A stretch of DNA of 64,000 nt, from NCBI RefSeq assembly GCF_007747995.1, contig NZ_CP036276.1, positions 4,951,001 to 5,015,000 of the forward strand. Direction: 5' to 3'. Made by a program: the position numbers and the translations under genes. The DNA comes from Symmachiella dynata (lineage in GTDB: Bacteria; Planctomycetota; Planctomycetia; Planctomycetales; Planctomycetaceae). The notes under the pieces are model-generated. The model saw nothing but the letters and a program-made list of their open reading frames with translations. It did no database searches and had not been told where the DNA came from. Each line of letters opens with the position of its first letter. Position 1 is the stretch's first letter. This document shows positions 18,189 through 26,148 of this stretch, piece by piece.

Positions 18189-20696
18189 CTGGGCATCAAC
18201 AGCTTTGTTGTCAAATTCGGCCGGTACGTCTTCCGCGGGGACATTGAACTGTCCACCACCAAAGCCACCACCACCGCCACCGAATCCGCCACCACCGCCA
18301 CCGAATCCACCACCACCGCCGCCAAATTGTCCACCGCCACCACCAAAGCCACCACCACCGCCTTGCGGGGTTTGAATCGGAATCACCAAGTCGCCGACAG
18401 GATAGACGCGGATCTGCAGGATTTCCTCAGCAACCCGTTTTGTGGTGATCTTCATGACTTCGTCTTGGACGACGTACGTCAGCTGCAACGGTTCCAGCAT
18501 CAACTTCAACGCGTTTCGAAGTGAGATCCCGGCGAGTGTCAGGTTGATGGGCGAATCGGGAGAGATGCCTTCATCGTTGAGGGCCACGTCATCGACCACG
18601 ATCTGAATATTGTGCAAGTCTTTCAGGTACAAAACCACATCCGTCAACGGCTGGTCTTGGAAGTCGACTTCGGTGTTCTCATCCAAGGCTTCGTAGATGC
18701 GATCTTCGATCGGGCTGAATTTCTTCAAGTCGACCGACGCCCATTTCTTACGGTTGATAGTCAGAGCTTCCCAAACTTCGGCCGGCGGATAAACGATCGG
18801 CGGCTCATCCGGGAACGGAACGTGCGACAGTTCCACCTGATACAGCGTTTCCAAGAAGCGGTCGTATCGCAGGTACTGCAATCGCAGTGCTTTGTCGAGT
18901 TGTCCGGCAGCTTCAGCAACGAATACAGCTTGCGCGGTCACACCGGTGTAGGGTTGCAATTCCCAGGCAGCCCGCGCGACAGCTTCGGCTTTTTCAAAGG
19001 CGTCGCGGTCGCCACGATAGCCTTCGTAGATCAACACACTGACTTGGTCGATCAACTGCTTCAAGGTGTCTTCGTCTTCGGCAAGCTGATCCAGCAGTCG
19101 CCGTTGGGCTTCGATTTGCGATTGACGCTGTAGGTCTTGACGTTGTGCCAATTCCCGCTGATCTTTCAGTGTGGAGAGCTGTTGAATCGCTGTCCGCAAT
19201 CGGGCCCGCAGTGATTCGCGAGCATTGATGTCCACATCAGTGGCAGCGCTGACCGATCGCAATGTGCCTTTGAGTAACGAAATTGCCGCACCGGGATCAG
19301 TCATTCGGGCATTTTGGGCATGTTCCAAGTCGGCATTGACCTGGCTTTTGAGTCGCTCTGTGCGAACCTCCCGCAATTTCTCTTGGCGATCCAGCAGGTC
19401 GACCTCGCCTTGGTCTTGTTCGCCTGCAGCCGGAAGCGGCGGAGCTGCATCGTTTTGTTGTGCCACCTTCAGCACACGATGCCCTTTTTGAGCATTCGTT
19501 ACCGTGGAAAAGATGACTTGTGCTTTCACATTCGCGGGATCTAAGCGTTTGATTTCACCAGCGAAGAGATCTGCTTGTTTCATTTGTCCGGTCGCGACGG
19601 CATGTTCACCGAGGTCGACCAAATTGGCGATGTGGTTCTCATGAGCTTCGCGGCTGACATTCAGCAAGTTATTGCCTGCCAACGGAACCGACAGGCCGTC
19701 ATCGCGATTTGCCTGCGACCACAATGCTGCCAGAAACGTGTTGCCCGGTTGCTGGTCGATGTTGCCGACAGTCCAACGCTCTTGACGATCGCCGATGGTG
19801 ACCATGATTTCCGGTGTTTGAGCGATGTCCCCTTTGCCGATCAAAATCGTTTCGCGATCGCTACGCAGCGGCGGCAAAACGGCCGGATAGACGCGAGCAC
19901 CGACCGGGGTCATGCTGTAGCTCGTGGGATAGTAAATCGGAGCATTCGCGGCGGCAATCAATGATTCGCCGACTTGTTGCGGGTAAAGTTTGGACTCGAC
20001 TTTCTTGGCATCATCAATCACCACGACACCGCCTGTGTGCTGGGCGATGACACCCAACAAACGCAGGTCGGTTTGCGGTCCGATTGCGAAGCTATGCATG
20101 GCGATACGTTGTTCACGCATATCACCAAGCATGCTTCGCATGACTTCGGTGCCGATCAAGTCGGCAATACTGAGTCCGTCACCGATGTAAGTGATCGAGG
20201 CGGGACGGTCGCCGCTGACGGCTTCCATCGCGGTCCGCACGGCCAACCTCATGTCGGTGGCTCCCAGCGGAGTCCGCATGGACAAGCGATTCACAGCGCT
20301 GTCCATTTTCGCTCCCGTAGCGGGAATGAATTCTTTGGTGTAGCGTTTGGTTTTGACATCGACCGCAAACAGGCAGACGCGATCTTCGTCCGACATCGCT
20401 TGCAGCATGGCAGACAGCACCGCCAATCCGCGATCGCGATAAGCGCCGTTTTGACTGGCTGAGGTATCAAACAGGATGACGTGGTCGCGCGGCTGAGCCG
20501 GCGTCTGCTGGGGGTCGACCTGCAATCCGAGAGCGAAATACGATTCTCCATCTGGAGCCGTATAGGCCGTCATGCTGGCCTGGTGGTCGGCCCGCAGATT
20601 GTCTGCTGCTGTTGCTTGCGAAAGGGAATAACTGCAAACGCAGACCAATGCGAACGCCGGCGCGAACCGAACGCTACTTCTCAACGTGGAGATCAT
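18174..20696 (-). CDS. exported von Willebrand A protein with secretin-like domain and Gly-rich tail
   Basis: An 840-residue exported protein. Signal peptide 1-30; VWA domain from about 70 with the MIDAS motif DTSAS (77-81); a vault-like beta region; a long charged coiled-coil region (about 430-580, QRQDLQRQSQIEAQRRL); a secretin N0/STN-like domain (about 680-755, PLTDVVLYLKDLHNIQIVVDD); then a pure GGGGGF repeat (about 778-816). The frame ends KAVDAQKKKP at a TAA right after nine consecutive A, and the -1 frame continues without a stop into the next gene. VWA plus secretin-like domain in one polypeptide suggests a surface or envelope assembly factor; function unknown. The next gene upstream is 760 bases away. 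Confidence 0.88.
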   Translation of the reverse strand: MISTLRSSVRFAPAFALVCVCSYSLSQATAADNLRADHQASMTAYTAPDGESYFALGLQVDPQQTPAQPRDHVILFDTSASQNGAYRDRGLAVLSAMLQAMSDEDRVCLFAVDVKTKRYTKEFIPATGAKMDSAVNRLSMRTPLGATDMRLAVRTAMEAVSGDRPASITYIGDGLSIADLIGTEVMRSMLGDMREQRIAMHSFAIGPQTDLRLLGVIAQHTGGVVVIDDAKKVESKLYPQQVGESLIAAANAPIYYPTSYSMTPVGARVYPAVLPPLRSDRETILIGKGDIAQTPEIMVTIGDRQERWTVGNIDQQPGNTFLAALWSQANRDDGLSVPLAGNNLLNVSREAHENHIANLVDLGEHAVATGQMKQADLFAGEIKRLDPANVKAQVIFSTVTNAQKGHRVLKVAQQNDAAPPLPAAGEQDQGEVDLLDRQEKLREVRTERLKSQVNADLEHAQNARMTDPGAAISLLKGTLRSVSAATDVDINARESLRARLRTAIQQLSTLKDQRELAQRQDLQRQSQIEAQRRLLDQLAEDEDTLKQLIDQVSVLIYEGYRGDRDAFEKAEAVARAAWELQPYTGVTAQAVFVAEAAGQLDKALRLQYLRYDRFLETLYQVELSHVPFPDEPPIVYPPAEVWEALTINRKKWASVDLKKFSPIEDRIYEALDENTEVDFQDQPLTDVVLYLKDLHNIQIVVDDVALNDEGISPDSPINLTLAGISLRNALKLMLEPLQLTYVVQDEVMKITTKRVAEEILQIRVYPVGDLVIPIQTPQGGGGGFGGGGGQFGGGGGGFGGGGGGFGGGGGGFGGGQFNVPAEDVPAEFDNKAVDAQKKKP
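18249..18360. repeat. low-complexity Gly-codon repeat inside the VWA gene
   Basis: Tandem units close to ccaccaccgccaccgaatc encode the Gly-rich tail on the minus strand. It is coding, but as DNA it is a slippage-prone minisatellite that could vary in copy number between strains. Confidence 0.85.
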
Positions 20697-21460
20697 TTTG
20701 CGACTCCGAGAACTCTGACACTGATACCTGGAACTGCCGCGAGGCGTGATTCCTGTAAATTGATTTCATCAAATGACGTGCGACGCTGAAGCTGACAGCG
20801 GATAACTCCGCTCACATTTCCGACGTCAAATCCCTCTTCCGGAGACATCGAATCGATTCACCCACGATGAACGACTCACCCGAAAGGAGATTACCTATTC
20901 TATAACGGGCAACCCGTCTTGCCCAAGAAAAAAACCATAGAAATTCCCCAGTTTAACAGAATTCCCGATTGTTACAAGCTTCTGCTCTCTGTGTCGTGTC
21001 ACAATCTCGCTGAGATTTTCGCTCACCGCACTGCTGGTCATCGCGTCAGTATTAACAACGCAACACCCACGAAGAGATTTACTGCCATTGTCGGAAAAGT
21101 GTGAAAAAGTGGAAATTCAACGAGCCGGACGGCCCAAATTCGATGTCCCGGTGTGCACGCCATCCCATCAGCGCGTACACTTCGGCACGCTGGCAATGCG
21201 ATCCCTCGTAATTAAACATCGGTGCAAGCAGGCCTTTGGTTATCGCAAAACTCTCCTCTTGAGATGAAAACCAGCGTTCCCAACCTCCGTCGCCCCGCTA
21301 GGACGGTCCATCCGTACTTGGCGGACAAACGGGAGAGTTTACCGGTGTTTTGCAATCCGGCGCAGCAGGCGGAACAATTCCTAGAATTGGCACAACCGGG
21401 CCGCGGCGACGCGGTTGATGCTCCGTGCAGCCGAATCAGGATTTCGAATTGTCTAACCAA
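20697..21460. other. long intergenic region upstream of VWA gene
   Basis: About 760 bases between two minus-strand genes. It must contain the promoter of the VWA gene and the 3' end of the MFS gene. A small hairpin, GGGCAA-CCCGTC-TTGCCC, lies near 20908-20925 followed by A-rich sequence. Short open frames (for example 20919-21104 plus strand and 21212-21460 minus strand) show no family features and I do not count them as genes. Confidence 0.5.
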
Positions 21461-22804
21461 CTAGTCCTCGGACGCTGCCGGTGGGTCGGATTTCTCGTCG
21501 ACTTCAACAACACTGGCCAACGCCCCCCGTTTGCCGTGTGTTCGTTCTTGGTGAATCCAATAAACCGCGGCGACGATGGCGGTGATGCCGCAAACTCCGG
21601 CCAAAAAGCCAAAAGCGGACGACCAGCCGTATTCGTCAGCGATTTTGCCGATGCCCTTCCCTGAAATATAGGCGCCGAGATAACCAGCGCTGTCGAGCAG
21701 TCCGGCCGCCGTCGAACTGCCTTTTTTGCCCCCGAGGTCCATGGCGATGACCCCCGATAGGAACGAATAGGGCGCGATCAAAAAAAACGATACCAACGAC
21801 AATAGCAGCAGCGCTAGATAATACTGGTTAGACATATTTACAAACGCCAACACACATAGCGCGGCCGTCAACAATACGATCGCCGGGAAGATCACACGAC
21901 CATGTCGTCCGTCGAAACGATCCGACAATGACCCCGCAGTCAGCGCCGAAGCGGCGCCCACTAGCGGAAATACCATACTACCGATCGCCGCTCCGCTATT
22001 GCTTGCACCGGTCACTTCCGCAAGGAAGGTCGGCGACCAGAAATTGAATGTTTCACGAATCAATGTCAGCCCAAAATTGAGGGTTGCGCAGATCCAAAAG
22101 ACTGGACTGGCCAGCAGTGGCCCGATTAATTTCAGAAAGCTGGGAGGCACCGGGACATTGCCGGTCTCCCCATAGACGTTGGCTGCGTTGGCATTGGGTT
22201 CCTGCAATCCGACTTCTTGCGGGCTGCCCTTGAGCGTGAATAACGACACAACCGCGATCACTCCGACCGTTGCCGCCGCAATAAAAAACAGCCCCCGCCA
22301 ACCAAAGCCCGCTTCGAGAAACAGACCCAAGTACCCCCGCGCAAAGGCGTCCCCTAACAAATAGCTCATGGAGAGCACGCCCATAATCGTGGCGTACCGC
22401 CGCAGCGGAAACCAGCGTGAAGAGACCTTCACCAATGAGACCCAGCCGCCCGACTGCACGTACCGGTTGATTGCCCAAATCACAGTGAAGGCGGCCAATC
22501 CGACTGACAGACCAAATGCAACGGTGCACAGCACCGAGGCGACCATCCCGCCGATGAACAACAAACGTCCGCCGACAAAGTCGGCCAACAGGCCGTTGGT
22601 GATTTTTCCCAAGGCGTAGAACAGAACTCCGGCTGAGGCGACGCTGCCGATCGCTTCTTTGTCGATGCCCACATCCTTGAATTCCGTCAAAATCAATGGT
22701 GTCGCCACTGAAAAATTTGACCGGCAGATATAATATCCTGCATACCCCGTGAACAGCGTGGCCATCGTGATGTACTGCCAACGGTTCAGTTTCGTATCAT
22801 CCAT
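21461..22804 (-). CDS. MFS transporter, organophosphate:phosphate antiporter type
   Basis: A 447-residue integral membrane protein with about 12 transmembrane helices. The N-terminal GYAGYYICRSNFSVATP is close to the GlpT/UhpT signature in helix 1, so it belongs to the OPA family that exchanges organophosphates (glycerol-3-phosphate, hexose phosphates) for phosphate. The large central loop (KGSPQEVGLQEPNANAAN) separates the two six-helix halves. The C-terminus is charged and cytoplasmic. It is divergent from the phosphatase gene that follows. No Shine-Dalgarno is obvious before the ATG. Substrate is uncertain. Confidence 0.88.
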   Translation of the reverse strand: MDDTKLNRWQYITMATLFTGYAGYYICRSNFSVATPLILTEFKDVGIDKEAIGSVASAGVLFYALGKITNGLLADFVGGRLLFIGGMVASVLCTVAFGLSVGLAAFTVIWAINRYVQSGGWVSLVKVSSRWFPLRRYATIMGVLSMSYLLGDAFARGYLGLFLEAGFGWRGLFFIAAATVGVIAVVSLFTLKGSPQEVGLQEPNANAANVYGETGNVPVPPSFLKLIGPLLASPVFWICATLNFGLTLIRETFNFWSPTFLAEVTGASNSGAAIGSMVFPLVGAASALTAGSLSDRFDGRHGRVIFPAIVLLTAALCVLAFVNMSNQYYLALLLLSLVSFFLIAPYSFLSGVIAMDLGGKKGSSTAAGLLDSAGYLGAYISGKGIGKIADEYGWSSAFGFLAGVCGITAIVAAVYWIHQERTHGKRGALASVVEVDEKSDPPAASED

Positions 22805-22960
22805 GTGGCGAATTCAACAATCAATGAACGGGGAAGGGAATCTGTATATCGCCCGCGCGGCGAGGCAACGTGGCACTACTGTCGCAGTCACTCGGCGGTA
22901 ATGCAAGCGGACCCAGCGGGCAATCTGAGCAACTGTGAAGAATGTGTTAAGGAGGGTGTC

Positions 22961-23392
22961 ATGAGAGAGATCATTCCAGGCTGGCTGTGGATCGCTAACT
23001 CCCGAGCCGCAAATGATATCAGCAGCGTGTTGAGCGTGGGAGTGAAAGCGGTCATTGATTTGGCGATCGAAGAACCGGTGATCGTTTATCCGCGCGATAT
23101 CATCTATTGCCGATTGCCGTTGGTTGATGGGGAAGGCAATTCGCCGAAGCTGATCAATATGGCCATCGACTTGGCCGCAACATGTCTCACTGATCGCATC
23201 CGCTTGCTCATTCGATGCAGCGCGGGAATGAGCAGGTCTCCGTTGATTGCGGCAGCCGCTATAGCGCGCGCGCGACAAATCCCCCTGGAGGAGGCATTGA
23301 CCGAAGTCGCCCAAGGAGCGCCGCACGATATTTCCCCCGGCATTTGGGTGGAGGTCGAACAGGCGCTGCAACTCCGCACGTCCCTCAGATGA
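22961..23392 (+). CDS. dual-specificity protein phosphatase-like protein
   Basis: A 143-residue cytoplasmic protein. The ATG at 22961 is chosen because of the strong Shine-Dalgarno aaggagg eleven bases upstream; the frame is open farther 5' but without support. The P-loop is IRCSAGMSRSP, with nucleophile Cys86 and Arg92 (CX5R), and the candidate general acid Asp56 is in LVDGEGN. The residue before Cys is Arg instead of the nearly invariant His, which is unusual. It probably hydrolyses phospho-tyrosine/serine or a small phosphorylated molecule. The stop overlaps the upstream extension of the DUF420 frame. Confidence 0.82.
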   Translation: MREIIPGWLWIANSRAANDISSVLSVGVKAVIDLAIEEPVIVYPRDIIYCRLPLVDGEGNSPKLINMAIDLAATCLTDRIRLLIRCSAGMSRSPLIAAAAIARARQIPLEEALTEVAQGAPHDISPGIWVEVEQALQLRTSLR

Positions 23393-23484
23393 CCAGATCG
23401 CGCAGTCTTGGCCATCCTGGGGGCTTGTGCTATCGTCTTGTAGCGCGAAACGGATTTTTCACCTTATTAGAGCAATGGTGGCCC

Positions 23485-23970
23485 ATGGCGGATGGATTTC
23501 TCGGTTACCCGACTTCGTTGATGTTGGATTTTGTCGTTTGCGCGCTGGTCTTGATCGTGCCGCTACTGCTGTTCAGCATTTATCTGGTCAAAATCAAACA
23601 CAACTACCTGCTGCATCGCAATATGCAGATATTGCTGGGGGTGACGCTACTCGCAGCAGTCGCCGCCTTTGAAATCGATATGCGGCTGCAAGGAGGCATC
23701 GAGGAGATCCTCAAGAAACGCGCCACTCCACTCACAGCAGCGCAGCTCAGTTTCTTCTGGAAGGTGATGTACGTGCATCTGTTTTTTGCCATCACCACCG
23801 TTCCCTTATGGGCCACCACGCTGATCCTGGCCTGGAAACGATTCCCCTCCCCGCCGGTCCCCTCGGAACACAGCGGCCTACACAAACCGCTGGCATGGCT
23901 GTCGACGATCGACATCACGATGACCTCGGTCACGGGTCTGGCGGTTTATTACTACGGTTTCATGGTGTGA
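23485..23970 (+). CDS. DUF420 membrane protein
   Basis: A 161-residue membrane protein starting at ATG 23485 (MADGFLGYPT). Four transmembrane segments are visible: about 12-34, 47-65, 93-115 and 138-158. The HNYLLHRNMQ and LHKPLAWLSTIDITMTS sequences match the DUF420 family (B. subtilis YozB relatives), which has been linked to cytochrome oxidase assembly by gene context in other bacteria. No oxidase genes lie nearby here. Conserved histidines could bind heme or copper. Family assignment is good, function inferred only by analogy. Confidence 0.8.
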   Translation: MADGFLGYPTSLMLDFVVCALVLIVPLLLFSIYLVKIKHNYLLHRNMQILLGVTLLAAVAAFEIDMRLQGGIEEILKKRATPLTAAQLSFFWKVMYVHLFFAITTVPLWATTLILAWKRFPSPPVPSEHSGLHKPLAWLSTIDITMTSVTGLAVYYYGFMV

Positions 23971-23998
23971 CGATATTGTGGTTCCCGGCGCGATCTCT

Positions 23999-25132
23999 TC
24001 ACAGTTTCGCCTCTTCCAATTCCAATGTCGTCGGAAAGAACAGCTCTTCGATCGTCAGTTGTTTCTTGGAAAGCCCTTGTTCGAACGAATACAAAAACAG
24101 CGCCTCCAACGCCTTGCGATTCGGCTTGATTCCGTAAGGCCAGAAGTTCTCACCCATCAGGTCAAGCGTCTCCTCTAATTCTTTTCCCGCCCACGGTAAT
24201 GACATCATGAATGCGGTTTGCTTCTGCAGATTGCTATACATCAGGTGTTTGGCCTGTGAATAGGCATTGAACACTGCGACGGGCAGTTGTGGAAATCTTT
24301 TGACGACGTCACGGCGAATTGCGACGGCATGCATGATCGGGAAAATTCCGGTCTTTGTGAAATAATCGCGTTCAATTTTCCGGTAGTCGCCGAACAGGCG
24401 TTCGACATTGGGATCGCCGTCGATATACGCCTTGGGTTCCAACGCGTGAAATACGGCATCCACATCTCCCGATCGCAACAAATCGGATTCATCCTGACCC
24501 GCGGGCCCGGGGACAATTGGCACATCTTGGGGGAGGACAGATTCGTTTTTCGACACGGCCCCTTGATCCGAGCTTTTTGTGGTCACAATCCACTTCATGT
24601 CTTCCGGCAGCACACCGTATTCGTGCTGCAGGAATCCCCGAATCCACGTCAGAGAGCTTTGTGAATAGCCCGGCGTAGCGACGGTTTTTCCACGAAGATC
24701 GGCGGGCGTTTTGATACCGCGGTCTGTGCGAATGAAGATACTGCGGTGGCGAAACATGCGAAGTGGAAACACGGGAACGAGCGCGTAATCGCGAAACATG
24801 TCGTTGGCATAGGCCAACATATAGGGGTGCAATCCAATCTCTTGCACACTCCAAGTCTGTTTGCCGCCCATCGCATTGGCATTGAGAGTATAAATATCGG
24901 CTTGGTCAAAATTCGTCTGAAACCCTTTCACCGGAACGCGACCGTCGACCAATCCTAGAACCCGATCGTAAGCATAACCTGCCAGACTGAGCATGGGCTT
25001 ATTTGCGGTCGGCGCCTTGGTTTGGCTCCAAACCGCGTCTTCGGCGAGTACCACACTTGCCAATGCGCCGGCGGCGATGAATTGTCGACGCGACGCTTTG
25101 ACGCTGGGTTTTGAATTTACCGATTGGCTCAT
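23999..25132 (-). CDS. TAT-exported substrate-binding-like protein (4,5-dihydroxyphthalate decarboxylase-like)
   Basis: A 377-residue protein with a twin-arginine signal (SRRQFIAAGALASVVLA). The mature region is a two-lobe NMT1/THI5-like fold; PADLRGKTVATPGYSQSS and FRHRSIFIRTDRG correspond to the group annotated as ABC substrate-binding proteins or 4,5-dihydroxyphthalate decarboxylase. A TAT signal argues for a periplasmic role, either binding an aromatic or sulfonate-like ligand or acting as an exported lyase. It is the last gene of a minus-strand set with a tyrosine phosphatase and sulfatase that is divergent from an AraC regulator, so it probably serves the same substrate. No permease or ATPase is adjacent. 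Confidence 0.8.
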   Translation of the reverse strand: MSQSVNSKPSVKASRRQFIAAGALASVVLAEDAVWSQTKAPTANKPMLSLAGYAYDRVLGLVDGRVPVKGFQTNFDQADIYTLNANAMGGKQTWSVQEIGLHPYMLAYANDMFRDYALVPVFPLRMFRHRSIFIRTDRGIKTPADLRGKTVATPGYSQSSLTWIRGFLQHEYGVLPEDMKWIVTTKSSDQGAVSKNESVLPQDVPIVPGPAGQDESDLLRSGDVDAVFHALEPKAYIDGDPNVERLFGDYRKIERDYFTKTGIFPIMHAVAIRRDVVKRFPQLPVAVFNAYSQAKHLMYSNLQKQTAFMMSLPWAGKELEETLDLMGENFWPYGIKPNRKALEALFLYSFEQGLSKKQLTIEELFFPTTLELEEAKL

Positions 25133-25177
25133 GAGGTTTTCACTGCTTTCACAATTGGAAGTTAGTGAGCGATGACT

Positions 25178-26092
25178 CTATTCCAGCAGTTCGTTTTTGA
25201 GTTGATTAAGCAATTTGTCGTCAACGCCCAGGCCTTTTCGAATATAGATTTGCACCGAGCCATACTGTTTGATGGCTTCGTCAAAGGAGGCATCGATGTA
25301 TTCACCTTTCAATCTGTAAAACGCTTCAAAGTTAGTCATGTCCACCTTGTCAGGCGTCACACCTTGATTCTGCGCCGCTTGTTTTCTGAATTGCTCCAGA
25401 CGTCTTTCGACTTCTTGTCGACGATAATCGTTAGACAGCAAATAGTCCTGCCTGACCGTTTCCCAAGGTACGCCAAGTGCTGATAGCACGATCGCGGCGG
25501 CTGTCCCAGTCCGATGCACGCCGTGCGAACAATGAAAAACTAACGGGCGGTTGTCGCCATCGGCCAAATCGCGCAACAAGGCACTGTACTCGTCTCGCGC
25601 GTCTCGGCTGAGCAAGCGGTGGATGTCGCTGTTCAGACTGGGGGGCACCTTGGAAAAATCTGCCGTTTGACGAGCCTTCAGAATCTTTACGGCGAGCCCT
25701 GTATCTGAATCAATCGGACGATGAACCTCACGGACGTTCTGCGGAAGTCGGTCTGGCCCACCGGCTTGGATTTCTTTTTCCGTCAAAAAACTGATGACGG
25801 TTTTTACATTCAATTCCCCCAAGCGGCGAACGTCATCGTCACTGAGCCGGGACAAATGTCCGGAGCGAAATATTTCTCCCCATTTTACACTGCGGCCCTC
25901 TAAGGTTTTGTACCCGCCGATATCGCGAAAATTGGACTGGCCCTGTAAGACAACGTGTCGTCGGTCGTCATCGCTTCCATTCTGTGCGTCGGCATCTGCG
26001 GCTTTGAGCCCCCCGACGGAAACGCTAATGGCGACAAAGGCCGCCCATCCGGCCGTGCGATAACGCGTCAACATGATCATCTCCACCCCCAT
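25178..26092 (-). CDS. exported tyrosine phosphatase (Y_phosphatase3 type)
   Basis: A 304-residue protein with a signal-like N-terminus (hydrophobic about 8-28, cleavage near LKA). The family signature SNFRDIGGY is at about 53-61 and the P-loop HCSHGVHRTG gives Cys188 and Arg194 with the canonical preceding His. Members hydrolyse phosphotyrosine or phosphoinositides; because it appears to be exported, an extracytoplasmic phosphate ester is more likely here. It lies between the sulfatase (upstream) and the substrate-binding-like gene (downstream), 56 and 45 bases away, consistent with one transcript. Confidence 0.88.
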   Translation of the reverse strand: MGVEMIMLTRYRTAGWAAFVAISVSVGGLKAADADAQNGSDDDRRHVVLQGQSNFRDIGGYKTLEGRSVKWGEIFRSGHLSRLSDDDVRRLGELNVKTVISFLTEKEIQAGGPDRLPQNVREVHRPIDSDTGLAVKILKARQTADFSKVPPSLNSDIHRLLSRDARDEYSALLRDLADGDNRPLVFHCSHGVHRTGTAAAIVLSALGVPWETVRQDYLLSNDYRRQEVERRLEQFRKQAAQNQGVTPDKVDMTNFEAFYRLKGEYIDASFDEAIKQYGSVQIYIRKGLGVDDKLLNQLKNELLE

Positions 26093-26148
26093 TTCGAGCC
26101 GCCGCCCCGCCGGTGATTTGACGGGGCGGCGACGCGCGAAACTTCTAA

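Noticed and set aside
18249-18360. Tandem DNA repeat resembling a CRISPR or minisatellite
   Set aside because: Units encode the Gly-rich tail in frame; no spacers of constant length.
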